DNA of 64,000 nucleotides from Halictus rubicundus. Lineage: Eukaryota > Arthropoda > Insecta > Hymenoptera > Halictidae. The translations under genes and the position numbers were made by a program. Below, in pieces: positions 1-8,456 of this stretch. The stretch spans positions 256,501 to 320,500 of the forward strand of contig NW_027488622.1 of the NCBI RefSeq assembly GCF_050948215.1. Direction: 5' to 3'. The notes beneath the pieces are model-generated. The model was given only the letters and a program-made list of their open reading frames with translations. It made no database searches and was not told the origin of the DNA. Within the stretch, counting starts at the first letter, position 1. The number at the start of each line of letters is the position of its first letter.

Positions 1-922
1 ATGAAATACATTTCTTTTGCATAGAATGCGTACGAGAATGTAAATTGTTATTAATAATCATATAATAATCATTTCTATGCATAATACAATTTTGCAATAA
101 TTATATGTCAATCATTTTTATTTATTCCTAATTTGCTTTTACTATATGTTTTATACCTATTCGAAAAGTAATATGAATATAAAGATAGATCGAGATTGTT
201 TGGAAGAACGTGAATGGGGATCACATTCAAAGTACTGAGAATGAGTCGGATAGCGAATAACATTCAGTTATTATTAATTTATATATACACCTGACCTGGT
301 GAAAAAGCGAATATAATAGTTTTTTTTTACATAATTGTTGGAAAGTGTTACTTCGATACTTCCCCTTCGAAATTTCGTTTTTTTTCAGGTAGCCAATTGC
401 AAGTGAACCGACTGATCGACCGCTATTCACCGGCAGGCTTGGAAAAACCAATGTCCTTTATACTATGGATGGCATTACCTTTACTGTACACTGGGAGTGC
501 ACAACACCCTAACAACAGTTTAGGTAAAATATGTAAATGAGATCCCCGATAACTGTTTCAGTCAGAACCGATATATAACAGTCTGAAACAGCTATTTGCA
601 GAACAGTTTCAGTCCCTATCAGAAAAGTATAATTGCGAGCGCCAAGGACTAAATAGCCAGTAGTTATAATCTTTGGAAGTGAGAACGAACAGGTCGATAT
701 ACACATATAATATATGTATCAATATATTATTTCTTTCCTTGAGACTGTCTACATTCTGAATCCTACATGTATTGGATATTACTTTTTAATAATTTGTTAT
801 ATACATAAAATGGTACTGTTTATTACATCCTGTGTTTTATATTAGGTACTGATCTTTTAATTACCGACAATTAATAAAAATGTGATTATTAATAATCACT
901 GTATTATTTTGTGGAATTAGCT
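1..922. other. AT-rich DNA, no gene recognised
   Basis: No reading frame with recognisable motifs is seen. Two small inverted sequences around 548-630 (gaaactg/cagtttc type) are the only local structure. The stretch ends at the outer border of the inverted-repeat element that starts near 923. Confidence 0.6.
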
Positions 923-1505
923 ATTAATTCAACCAGAATATTTCATCTCTGTTTAAATACAATGCTTTCTGCTTCTATACTCATTTCAATTTACATAAAT
1001 AAACTTTTATTTATTGATAGTAAACATAATAACAATTGTCGTTGAAAATTGAGATACCTATTTAGCGCTATTTTTATCTTGTATTTGATTCATATAAACT
1101 GTTGTTGGCTTCTTTGAACCTTTTGCTATCAAATACAATTTTCAACACGGACGGAAAAATATTCAAAAGATTGTCACTAAAAATTTTAATGACAGTAGTT
1201 ATGCGTTGTTATTCCATATTCGTTACAAGTTGCGGCATGTCTGTTATTATCGATAATAATTATCGATATTGTTATTATTGATAAGCAATTGTTTCGAAAC
1301 TGATAGCAATAATGGTAAAAGATCAGCTAAATCTGAACACCGGTATGCTTTTACGATATAACGATAAGTCAAATCAGTAGTAAACAGAATTTTATACAAA
1401 TTTATTGTTTATAATTAATAAATTCTTGCACAATTTATGAGAATATTTGGAAAAAATAACTAATGATTCTACATGTAATGTCAATATATAATAACAGACA
1501 CGCCG

Positions 1506-1730
1506 TGTTAGAGTTGATGCGTGGATATATATTTTAACGTGTGCGTTTATTCTAATAAAGATTAAATTGGATTACAGAAACACGTGCTCTGCACGTTCCG
1601 CGTTACAAATCGCCATATTACATAGTTGTCTATTGTTTTCTTGCGCACGCATCTAGCCCCTCCTTCACTCAGGAGCTCACATCAGATGACTGTCGAATCA
1701 AGGCGCGAATTATAATAATACTCCTTCACA
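1506..1730 (-). repeat. Copia-1 3' LTR
   Basis: This 225-bp sequence reads, on the minus strand, from TGTGAAGGAG to CAACTCTAACA, so it has the usual TG...CA ends. It follows a purine run (TAAGAGGAGG on the minus strand, 1740-1731) that would serve as the polypurine tract. The last 36 bp recur at 3178-3213 next to the primer-binding site, where the 5' LTR should end. Confidence 0.85.
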
Positions 1731-1784
1731 CCTCCTCTTAATGCGCGCCGTACCTTAGTATCGTTTATATTATTCCACAAGCAT

Positions 1785-2335
1785 TTATATATGGGTTACA
1801 TCCCTTAAACCTATCGCATCTATACAAAAATAATGCTTGTCTTTAGTTAACGGCTTAGTTAATACATCAGCTGGCATTCGCTCGGACGGTAAGTATTCTA
1901 CGGAGAAGGTTTCTCTCTTTAAGACATCACGCAAGAAATGGAACCTTATATCGATATGTTTGGTTCGCGGATGAACTATTGGATTTTTCGCCAGCAGCTG
2001 TGCTCCAATGTTGTCGCCATAAATGGATATCTTTGCGAATTCCTCCAATCCGATTTCTTTCAGAATCTCCTGGAGGTAAAGTCCACCTTTCACGGCCTCG
2101 GTCAGCGCCATATATTCGGCTTCCGTGGAAGATAACGCAACCGTGCGTTGTTTCTGGGACTTCCAGGTTACGGGACCTTGTGAGAACTGGATCACGTACC
2201 CAGTATACGATTTTCTATCCACTTGGCACCTTCCCCAATCGGCATCTACATATACGGATGCACCCTCATCCGAATTCCTAAAAATAATACCATGATTAAT
2301 TGTACCTTTTAAGTATCTGAGGACCCTCTTTTACT
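1785..2335 (-). pseudogene. Copia-1 RNase H remnant
   Basis: This is the C-terminal RNase H part of a Ty1/copia polyprotein, the domain that removes RNA from the RNA-DNA hybrid during reverse transcription. The frame holds the connection motif (KRVLRYLKG), the first acidic site in VDADWG, the copia hallmark SSTEAEYMAL and the ending ADVLTKPL. It is joined near 2330 to the gag zinc knuckle by an internal deletion that removed protease, integrase and the polymerase core. The frame starts inside the deletion scar and has no start codon of its own. The family is certain. Activity is not expected. Confidence 0.9.
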
Positions 2336-3142
2336 CCAGCAATCAGCTTCACGATGACCCAATTTTCCACACTCAAAGCATTTAATTGGCGGTTTCCCAG
2401 GAGCATACGTTTTATTGCCCCCTTTGTCTCGTTTTATTTGTTTCTCGTTTTTCCAATGGTTGTGTTTGATGGCCATCGCTCCGTGTTCCTCCGAACGTTT
2501 CTGCAATCTTGTCTCGTATTCTTCCAAAATTTTTATTTTAATCGTATCTAAATCAGGAAGCTCGTCTCGAGACTCCATAGCGCATCTGAAATTCTCGAAA
2601 CTTTCTGGCAAACTATTCAGCAACATGGCGCTCTGCAAGTCTTTATGGATTTCAATGTCCATCTCTGCCAGTTTTCCTACAATCTCAATAAAAGAATTGA
2701 TATGTTGTCGGACATCATCGCCACTCGACATGCGATGGGTTGTAAGCCGTCGCAGCAACGTGGCTCGTTTGGCTGGCCCTTGCGATGCATACGTTGCTCG
2801 CAACTTTTGCCAGACATCATGTGCCGTCCGACACCCTTTTAATTGATTTAGTTCTGATGGACTTACGCATAATATTATATCGGCTTTGGCCTTTCGATCA
2901 CCTTTGTCCCATGCCGCTGCCGCTGCTGCTGTCGTCGCATCTCCTTCGTCGACCACGGGTCGTTTCGTCGTCCCGGCTGCATATTCCCATCCATCGTTTT
3001 TAACTAATAGCGCTTCTGCTTGCATGCACCATGTGTCGTAATTGTCCTTATTGAGGACCTCAATTTTAGACACGCTTCCAGTTGCGAAAGCCATGCTTTC
3101 TCTTGCACTTATTATTATTTCAATATTCCACACAACCGGCAC
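2309..3142 (-). CDS. Copia-1 Gag protein
   Basis: This is the capsid/nucleocapsid precursor of the copia-1 retrotransposon. The conserved start is probably the ATG at 3094 (MAFATGS...), so about 261 residues are gag. An N-terminal segment with LNKDNYDTWC and the central helical UBN2-type region are followed by a single CCHC zinc knuckle, CFECGKLGHREADC, near the C-terminus. The frame runs into a stop just after the deletion junction with RNase H. Gag looks otherwise intact and could in principle still be translated, but the element lacks its enzymes. Assignment to the Ty1/copia gag family rests on the N-terminal motif, the knuckle and the adjoining RNase H. Confidence 0.88.
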   Translation of the reverse strand: MPVVWNIEIIISARESMAFATGSVSKIEVLNKDNYDTWCMQAEALLVKNDGWEYAAGTTKRPVVDEGDATTAAAAAAWDKGDRKAKADIILCVSPSELNQLKGCRTAHDVWQKLRATYASQGPAKRATLLRRLTTHRMSSGDDVRQHINSFIEIVGKLAEMDIEIHKDLQSAMLLNSLPESFENFRCAMESRDELPDLDTIKIKILEEYETRLQKRSEEHGAMAIKHNHWKNEKQIKRDKGGNKTYAPGKPPIKCFECGKLGHREADCWSKRGSSDT

Positions 3143-3163
3143 ACAAAAAAAATATATATATTC

Positions 3164-3177
3164 CTGGGCCCATAACC
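3164..3177 (-). promoter_or_regulatory. Copia-1 primer-binding site
   Basis: On the minus strand GGTTATGGGCCCAG directly follows the LTR end CTCTAACA. This is the site used by Drosophila copia-type elements, which prime from an internal fragment of initiator tRNA-Met. It fixes both the orientation of the element and the 3' end of the 5' LTR. Confidence 0.85.
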
Positions 3178-3288
3178 TGTTAGAGTTGATGCGTGGATAT
3201 ATATTTTAACGTGTTTCTGTAATCCAATTTAATCTTTATTAGAATAAACGCACACGTTAAAATATATATCCACGCATCAACTCTAACA
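3178..3288 (-). repeat. Copia-1 5' LTR, scrambled
   Basis: Only the last 36 bp of the LTR are in normal orientation (3178-3213). The next 75 bp (3214-3288) are the same LTR end in reverse, so the segment starts and ends with the same sequence in inverted form and can fold back on itself. The rest of the 225-bp LTR is missing. Since the CGCCG duplication lies directly outside, the rearrangement probably happened during reverse transcription and not after insertion. Confidence 0.8.
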
Positions 3289-3621
3289 CGCCGCAACTTG
3301 CAACGAATATGGAATCTCGCATAACAACTGTCATTTAAATTTTTAGTGACAATCTTTTGAATATTTTTACGTCCTTTTGAAAATTGTATTTCGTAGCAGA
3401 AGATTCGAAGAAGCCAACAACAGTTTACATGAAACAATTTCAAGATAAAAATAGCGCTAGATAGGTATTTCAATTTTCAACAACAATTATTATTATGTTT
3501 ACTATCAATGAATAAAAGTTTCTTTATATAAATTGAAAAAGCATTTATTTAGCTTTAAAGTGAGTATAGAGACAGAAAGCATTGTATTTAAACAGAGATG
3601 AAATATTCAGATTCAATTAAT

Positions 3622-3936
3622 CATGCAATGGCTCGTTTGGTTTAGTTTTCCAGAATTGGCACTGTAACTTGGAAAGTAACCGAAAATACGCGCTGTGCGT
3701 TACACGGCAGTAACGGTAAACTGGCAACTATGCGACGAATATTCTCCGATGTTATTTGGCAACTACGCCCCCGATACCAGTAATTCAATATAATTCCTAA
3801 ACTCACCACTCTAAATCGTAGAGGGCATAGCAAAACCTTTGAGTTTTTGAAGAGTCGGTATTTCAGAACGTGAGACACGAAGTCCCATAAGATGATAGGT
3901 CTATTCTATACCTCGTCGGTGCCTCGGGACAGCAGC
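3622..3936. other. No gene recognised
   Basis: I found nothing coding or structured beyond short low-complexity stretches. The region separates the inverted-repeat element from a 45-bp tandem repeat. Confidence 0.5.
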
Positions 3937-4045
3937 GTTAGAATCATTCGCGCATCTGAACTATTCAAAATTAAACACATAGTTAGAATCATTCGCGCAT
4001 CTGAACTATTCAAAATTAAACACATAGTCAGAATCATTCGCGCCT
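3937..4045. repeat. 45-bp tandem repeat, about 2.4 copies
   Basis: Units at 3937-3981 and 3982-4026 are identical or nearly so. A third, partial copy follows to about 4045 with changes. The unit begins GTTAGAATCATTCGCGCATC. No function can be inferred. Confidence 0.85.
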
Positions 4046-5365
4046 CAGAAAAACACAGTCTGTTACTTTCCACACTGCTACCACTGTTCCGAATTTAACC
4101 AATCACCTAATGTTAACTCGGCATGTGGTAGTGCCGTGTATTATTATTAATAAATAAACATTGTTAAAAAACATGACATTTAATCAATTCATCATCCGGC
4201 ACAAAATATAACACAGTCCGAGTGTAAACACGCGTGTATTATAACTCTATGTGATATTAATAACGATAATATTAGCACCATAAACCAGAAAAATATTAAC
4301 ATTACTCATCAGGCTATAGGCTCAGATTATTAAAATAATTAAAAAGTAAAAGTAAAAACAAGTAAAATAGGAAGATAATGCTAGAAATAAAATATTGTCG
4401 AACAGATCAGCAAATAGCATAACATAAGTAACATGTTACAACAATTTTAATAGTTAAGAGGAAGTATTAAAAACAGGGGCCGAAAATGATAGTTATTCTA
4501 AAATGTTCAACGATAAAAATCATTAATAAAAAATGGATTATTTTTTAAATTTAAGATAAGGTTACAAATAACAATTATTAGTGCCCAAAAAATTGAATCC
4601 TCCTCTATAACTGTTTTCGATGAAGAAAAACTCTTTCGATTGCTCAAAGCGGTTATCGGTGAGAGAAGTTCATTTCGATTTCTCATACTCCTAACAGTTA
4701 CACTGTCCAACACCAAAAAAATTTTGCAACACCTGTTGGGGGATTCTTATACACTTTGTCATTCTAAAACCAAATCCGCCAACAGAATTGCTCTATCACG
4801 CAACGTTTTCGAAAAATATTGGTTTTCGTAAAAATCCATGATTTTGATAAAAAATAACGTGTTACGCAAAAACTAAACACGCGAGAAAGTTCAAGTTTGA
4901 GTCAAGAGATAAAGCGGACTTTCCTTTACATACAGCCAATAATATATATAGCCAATTATATTTTTATTAAACATTATTTTTCGAAAGCTTGAAAATGTGC
5001 CGACGCGGGTACATTGTAGGCTCTAGTTTTGTGTTTATGTGAAAAATCCTTTATCTAGGAGGAATTTACTATACAGGAATGCATTCTACATAAGAGTTCA
5101 CTTAAGGAAATGCTGAATAAGAAAAATTGGATACAAAAGCTTACCTATTTCTGATGTAAACAAATTTTAAAGTGTATCCACCTTGCTTGACTTCCGCCTT
5201 GCCTACATTAGCAAATGTCCAACAGTACTCAGCTTTACATCGGCTTCAGCCTTACTTCAGCTTTTCTCTTTTCCTTTGTAACTCCGAAATATCCATGGTT
5301 GAAATATCTTGATGAAAGATTAATGCTGGAATTATATTCCTTGTTTTAATTTTAATTACTAACTC
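4046..5365. other. AT-rich DNA, no gene recognised
   Basis: Reading frames here are short and carry no recognisable domain. No terminal repeats, RNA genes or regulatory motifs could be supported. Confidence 0.5.
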
Positions 5366-5520
5366 TTTTAATCGGGTGTGTAATTGAAATACAATATAAT
5401 TCAAATATTTTAATCAGGTGTATAATTGGAATACAATATAATTCAAATATTTTAATCAGGTGTGTAATTGAAATACAATATAATTGACATATTTTAATCA
5501 GATGTGTAATTGAAATATCA
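5366..5520. repeat. 42-bp AT-rich tandem repeat
   Basis: About 3.7 copies of a unit starting TTTTAATCAGGTGTGTAATT follow one another with single-base differences. Related AATTGAAAT/AATTACA words continue to about 5910, which suggests an older, decayed repeat array. Confidence 0.8.
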
Positions 5521-6682
5521 TACACTTGAAATACAGCTCTCCAAGTTATGTATAGCTCTTTCTGATTTTTATATTTATGTTTGAAATTAAAAAAATTTGT
5601 AACGCAGAAGTTATTTCTGTTCAGATATTATTTTATAAATAATACATTCCTTCCGTTTGAAACCTTCACGTGGATTTTTCAACCTCTTATTACCTATTAT
5701 TTTATTATTCTTTAATTTTCAATTTTAATTTAAAGAAATCGTAATTCGCAATTAATGTAATTTATTTACAAAGTGTTTTGTAATTGTACTCCATTGCAAT
5801 TACGAATTACATTGTAATTTAATTGAATGAAGATCTCAATTATAAATTATAATATGATTGAAATACAATGTAATTCAATTACTTTGTAATTATAATTCCT
5901 GGAGTAATTCAATTGTAATTCTGCACAACTCTGCCGCTGGCACAGATCAAAGCCCGCGTGAGCGCAAGACTTTAAATAAAAAATTTTACTTTCTTTATTA
6001 TAAATAATTCTTTTGTGAGACTTTGACCAATACATTTGTGACATTATTCTGATTAAAATGATACATGATAAATGAAAGAAAATATATAGAACTATTCGAT
6101 AGAAAAAATATGCATCTCTTACCTTCAGATAAAAGTATTTTCTTCATCACGACGTGCCATCCACGAGCGCTCAAAGAGGAATGGTCGAAAACCGCTCGAG
6201 CTGTTGCGAACCAGCTTATAAGAAACCTACAAAAAAAAAGCAGGCAATGTTTGTGTAAAGGTGACAACAAGGTAATTTCTTCATAAATTCCTTCCTTTAT
6301 ATTTTATATACAGAGTGTTTACGAAATCGTGGTACAAACGACACGGCTGTGTGGTGATTGTACAGGGTGTATAAAAATTAATAGTCAATAGAAAGCTGAA
6401 ACATTGTAGAATATGGGAAAAATAAGGAGATTATGGTACGACCGTTTTCTAACCTTGAGGAAATTCGTTTAAATTCGTACACAATTTCAAGAAAATTTTA
6501 GTTTTTCTATTTGTAACACAAGTAAAATATTTTATATTGCAGTTTTAAGTTTGTACAGTGTTTTCCCGAATATAGAAATGTTCAATATTACATAATACAC
6601 CTACAAAATGCTAAAAAGCTTTTGTCAACGACGATGCAATTTATAAAAAAAATTCTGAAAAAATTAAGAACAATCCCTAGTA
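5521..6682. other. AT-rich DNA, no gene recognised
   Basis: The part up to about 5910 is rich in AATTGTAATT-like words related to the preceding repeat. The remainder has no coding or RNA feature I can support. Confidence 0.5.
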
Positions 6683-7095
6683 GCACAAAATATTGGTTAA
6701 ATATTTTTTTCAGATATTCAATAAATATTTTTTGAGCCACACTTTTTAATATGAAATAAATATCAGATTGAAATATTATATACAGATACAGGAAATATGA
6801 AATAAATGTTAAAGAAATGTAAATTAAATATTCATCAAATATGAAAGAGATATTTAAAATACGTAATGTAAATATTCAGAAAATATACAATCAATATTTA
6901 AAAAATGTAAAATAAATATTTCTGTTATATTCTATGAATGGTTAGTCTATATTTTTTAAACGTTTATTTTACATTTAATGTATGTGTATACAATATTTGA
7001 ATCGAATGTTTGCTTTATATTAAAATGTGTGGCTCAAAAAATATTGGTTTGATGTTTGAAAAAATATATTTAACTCACTTTTATATATTTGGTTT
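6683..7095. repeat. Small foldback element with T1-type terminus
   Basis: The left end reads CCCTAGTAGCACAAAATATT, which is also the terminal sequence found at 35724 (reverse complement) and 44676. Inverted arms of roughly 90-110 bp pair 6690-6790 with about 6995-7090, sharing a motif containing TTTTTTGAGCCACAC. The interior is AT-rich and non-coding. It is probably a non-autonomous relative of transposon T1. The right border is approximate. Confidence 0.6.
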
Positions 7096-7199
7096 GCTAA
7101 TTGTGGTTCTCTAGATCGGGATTTAGTGTTTTTTTATGTAATGTTAAATATGTATCTTTTAAAACTTCGATTCCAAACGCGAACTGAAAATATGGGCAC

Positions 7200-7309
7200 A
7201 CGTGAGCGCGGCGCGGCATTCCTTGGAGCGGTCACCCATCCCTCCTTGTGACGTGGCCTACGGTTGTTGTACCTCGGTGATCTGTAACGTAGTGGTGTTC
7301 CTACCCCTT
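7200..7309 (-). ncRNA. 5S rRNA-like sequence (degenerate), target of LINE A
   Basis: Read on the minus strand this segment resembles insect 5S rRNA. The word GATCACCGA is followed by a diverged internal control region, then GGATGGGTGACCGC and a G+C-rich end. I estimate roughly 70% similarity by eye over about 75 nt, so this is a pseudogene or a 5S-derived SINE, not a working gene. LINE A is inserted at its upstream side in the same orientation, and the duplicated target 7294-7309 is repeated at 19038-19053. Confidence 0.5.
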
Positions 7310-7428
7310 TTTTTTTTTTGTAACAATGTGTTTATTGTGCCAATAAATACAATATATACAGCGGGTACAATAAACTTAAACACAAAAAAAAGTATAACAA
7401 ATATAAATGTTTGATATATAAACTAAAG

Positions 7429-7444
7429 GCTCGGAGTTCCGGGC
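7429..7444 (-). other. LINE A 3'UTR hairpin
   Basis: The plus-strand sequence GCTCGGAGTTCCGGGC forms a 6-bp stem with a 4-nt loop in the shared 3' tail of the LINE. LINE B has the same hairpin at 8137-8152. One stem pair is G-C in one copy and C-G in the other, although copy A also has one mismatch in the RNA strand. Such a structure could be what the reverse transcriptase recognises. Confidence 0.45.
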
Positions 7445-7956
7445 ACGCACGGTTTAATATTATGATTATATCTATATGTACACTGCACTTATTGCAACTA
7501 TTAACACTTAGACTAAGTATGGCTTAACTTAATTAGGGATACGTATATGTATATGTACAGAAAGGCACGGGTTGGGAAAAACTGTACAATCTTTGGTATT
7601 ATGGGTTTGTTTTGGTAGTGATTAGTAGGTTATATCTATGACTCTACTTGTAGTATAATCTAATTAAAAAATACTTAACGGTGTGTATTGCGGGTGCTTA
7701 TGCTACCTTGTTGTTACTACTATTAGTTATTGCACTGTTAATTTACATTTTAGGTCGGGGATTATTTGTACATTTTTGTTCTTTGATGTAATTAATTTTT
7801 GTACGCAACTTTTATTTCTAAAATTTAACGGGAGGTAACGGTTGAGCTTCTTATTGCTAAGATACTACATAAAGGTATTTAAAAATATAATCTGATACAG
7901 TATTTAAAATTAGATAACATATAGGTAAAAATATAATTTGTAAAAATATAATTTCA

Positions 7957-8014
7957 CTCCCCGACGGGGAATCGAACCCCGGTCTCCCGCGTGACAGGCG
8001 GGGATACTGACCAC
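7957..8014 (-). tRNA. tRNA-Asp(GTC) 3' part in LINE A
   Basis: The minus strand gives the 3' part of a tRNA-Asp gene: anticodon arm with GTC, variable loop, a T arm with GGGGTTCGATTCCCC, and an acceptor strand ending TCGGGGA plus G73. Bases 8001-8014 are the duplicated target of LINE B. Joined with 13716-13743 the full 72-nt cloverleaf pairs perfectly in the acceptor stem apart from one T-G pair. It lies in sense orientation, shortly after the ORF2 stop of LINE A. Confidence 0.9.
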
Positions 8015-8136
8015 TTTTTTTTTTTTTTTGTAACAATGCGTTTATTGTGCCAATAAATACAATATATACAGTGGGTACAATAAACTTAAACACAAAAAAA
8101 AGTATAACAAGGTATAATACACTTATGAGACTAAAG

Positions 8137-8152
8137 GCTCCGTTTTCGGAGC
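8137..8152 (-). other. LINE B 3'UTR hairpin
   Basis: GCTCCGTTTTCGGAGC is a perfect 6-bp stem with a 4-nt loop. It occupies the same place in the 3' tail as the hairpin of LINE A and differs by a paired base exchange. Confidence 0.5.
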
Positions 8153-8340
8153 ACGCACGGTCTTAACGCTAGTGTTTGTTTTTGTGCACTTATTGCTATT
8201 ACATGATTATCTTATGAGATATACTTATCTAGATTATGGCTATGGGATATGTGCGCAGCTAGGCACGAGAGCTGTACAATCGGTTTTATATTTAGGGGGG
8301 GGGGGGAGAGGAAGAGAAAGAGAAGATTTTTATATGTGAT

Positions 8341-8368
8341 GGGATACTGACCACTATACTACCGAGGA
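8341..8368 (-). tRNA. tRNA-Asp 5' fragment in the LINE B 3' region
   Basis: On the minus strand this is the first 28 nt of tRNA-Asp (TCCTCGGTAGTATAGTGGTC...CCC) and lies about 85 bp after the ORF2 stop. It differs from the copy at 13716-13743 by one base (A7 to G). The rest of the tRNA is absent and unrelated 3'UTR sequence follows directly. It cannot be a functional tRNA. Confidence 0.85.
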
Positions 8369-8456
8369 GTCACAAATGTTAGTTAGTTAGCGCGATTATT
8401 TAAATAAACAATGTATGTGATTGGGGTTACAATGTATATATATGGGGAGGGGGGTG

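Larger units (their letters stand above)
1506..3288 (-). mobile_element. Copia-type LTR retrotransposon, internally deleted (copia-1)
   Basis: The element is bounded by a perfect 5-bp duplication CGCCG (1501-1505 and 3289-3293). On the minus strand the order is a rearranged 5' LTR (3288-3178), a primer-binding site (3177-3164), gag (3142-2309), an RNase H end (to 1785), a polypurine tract (1740-1731) and a 3' LTR (1730-1506). Protease, integrase and most of the reverse transcriptase are missing. The deletion joins the gag zinc knuckle to the connection/RNase H region near 2330. It cannot move on its own. Confidence 0.9.
923..3621. repeat. Inverted-repeat (MITE-like) element interrupted by copia-1
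   Basis: About 325 bp at 923-1250 is the imperfect reverse complement of about 1488-1505 plus 3294-3621. The arms begin and end with ATTAATT-like sequence, and the original spacer was about 240 bp (1251-1487), including an AT-rich palindrome around 1247-1285. The copia insertion at 1506-3288 lies just inside the right arm and splits it. Without copia the element would be about 0.9 kb. No coding potential is visible, so it is probably a non-autonomous foldback or long-TIR element. Its own target duplication was not resolved. Confidence 0.7.

Noticed and set aside
7560..7956. Separate retroelement downstream of tRNA-Asp
   Set aside because: Its poly(A) and target duplication pair with the 5' end of LINE A at 19037, so it is the 3'UTR of LINE A.
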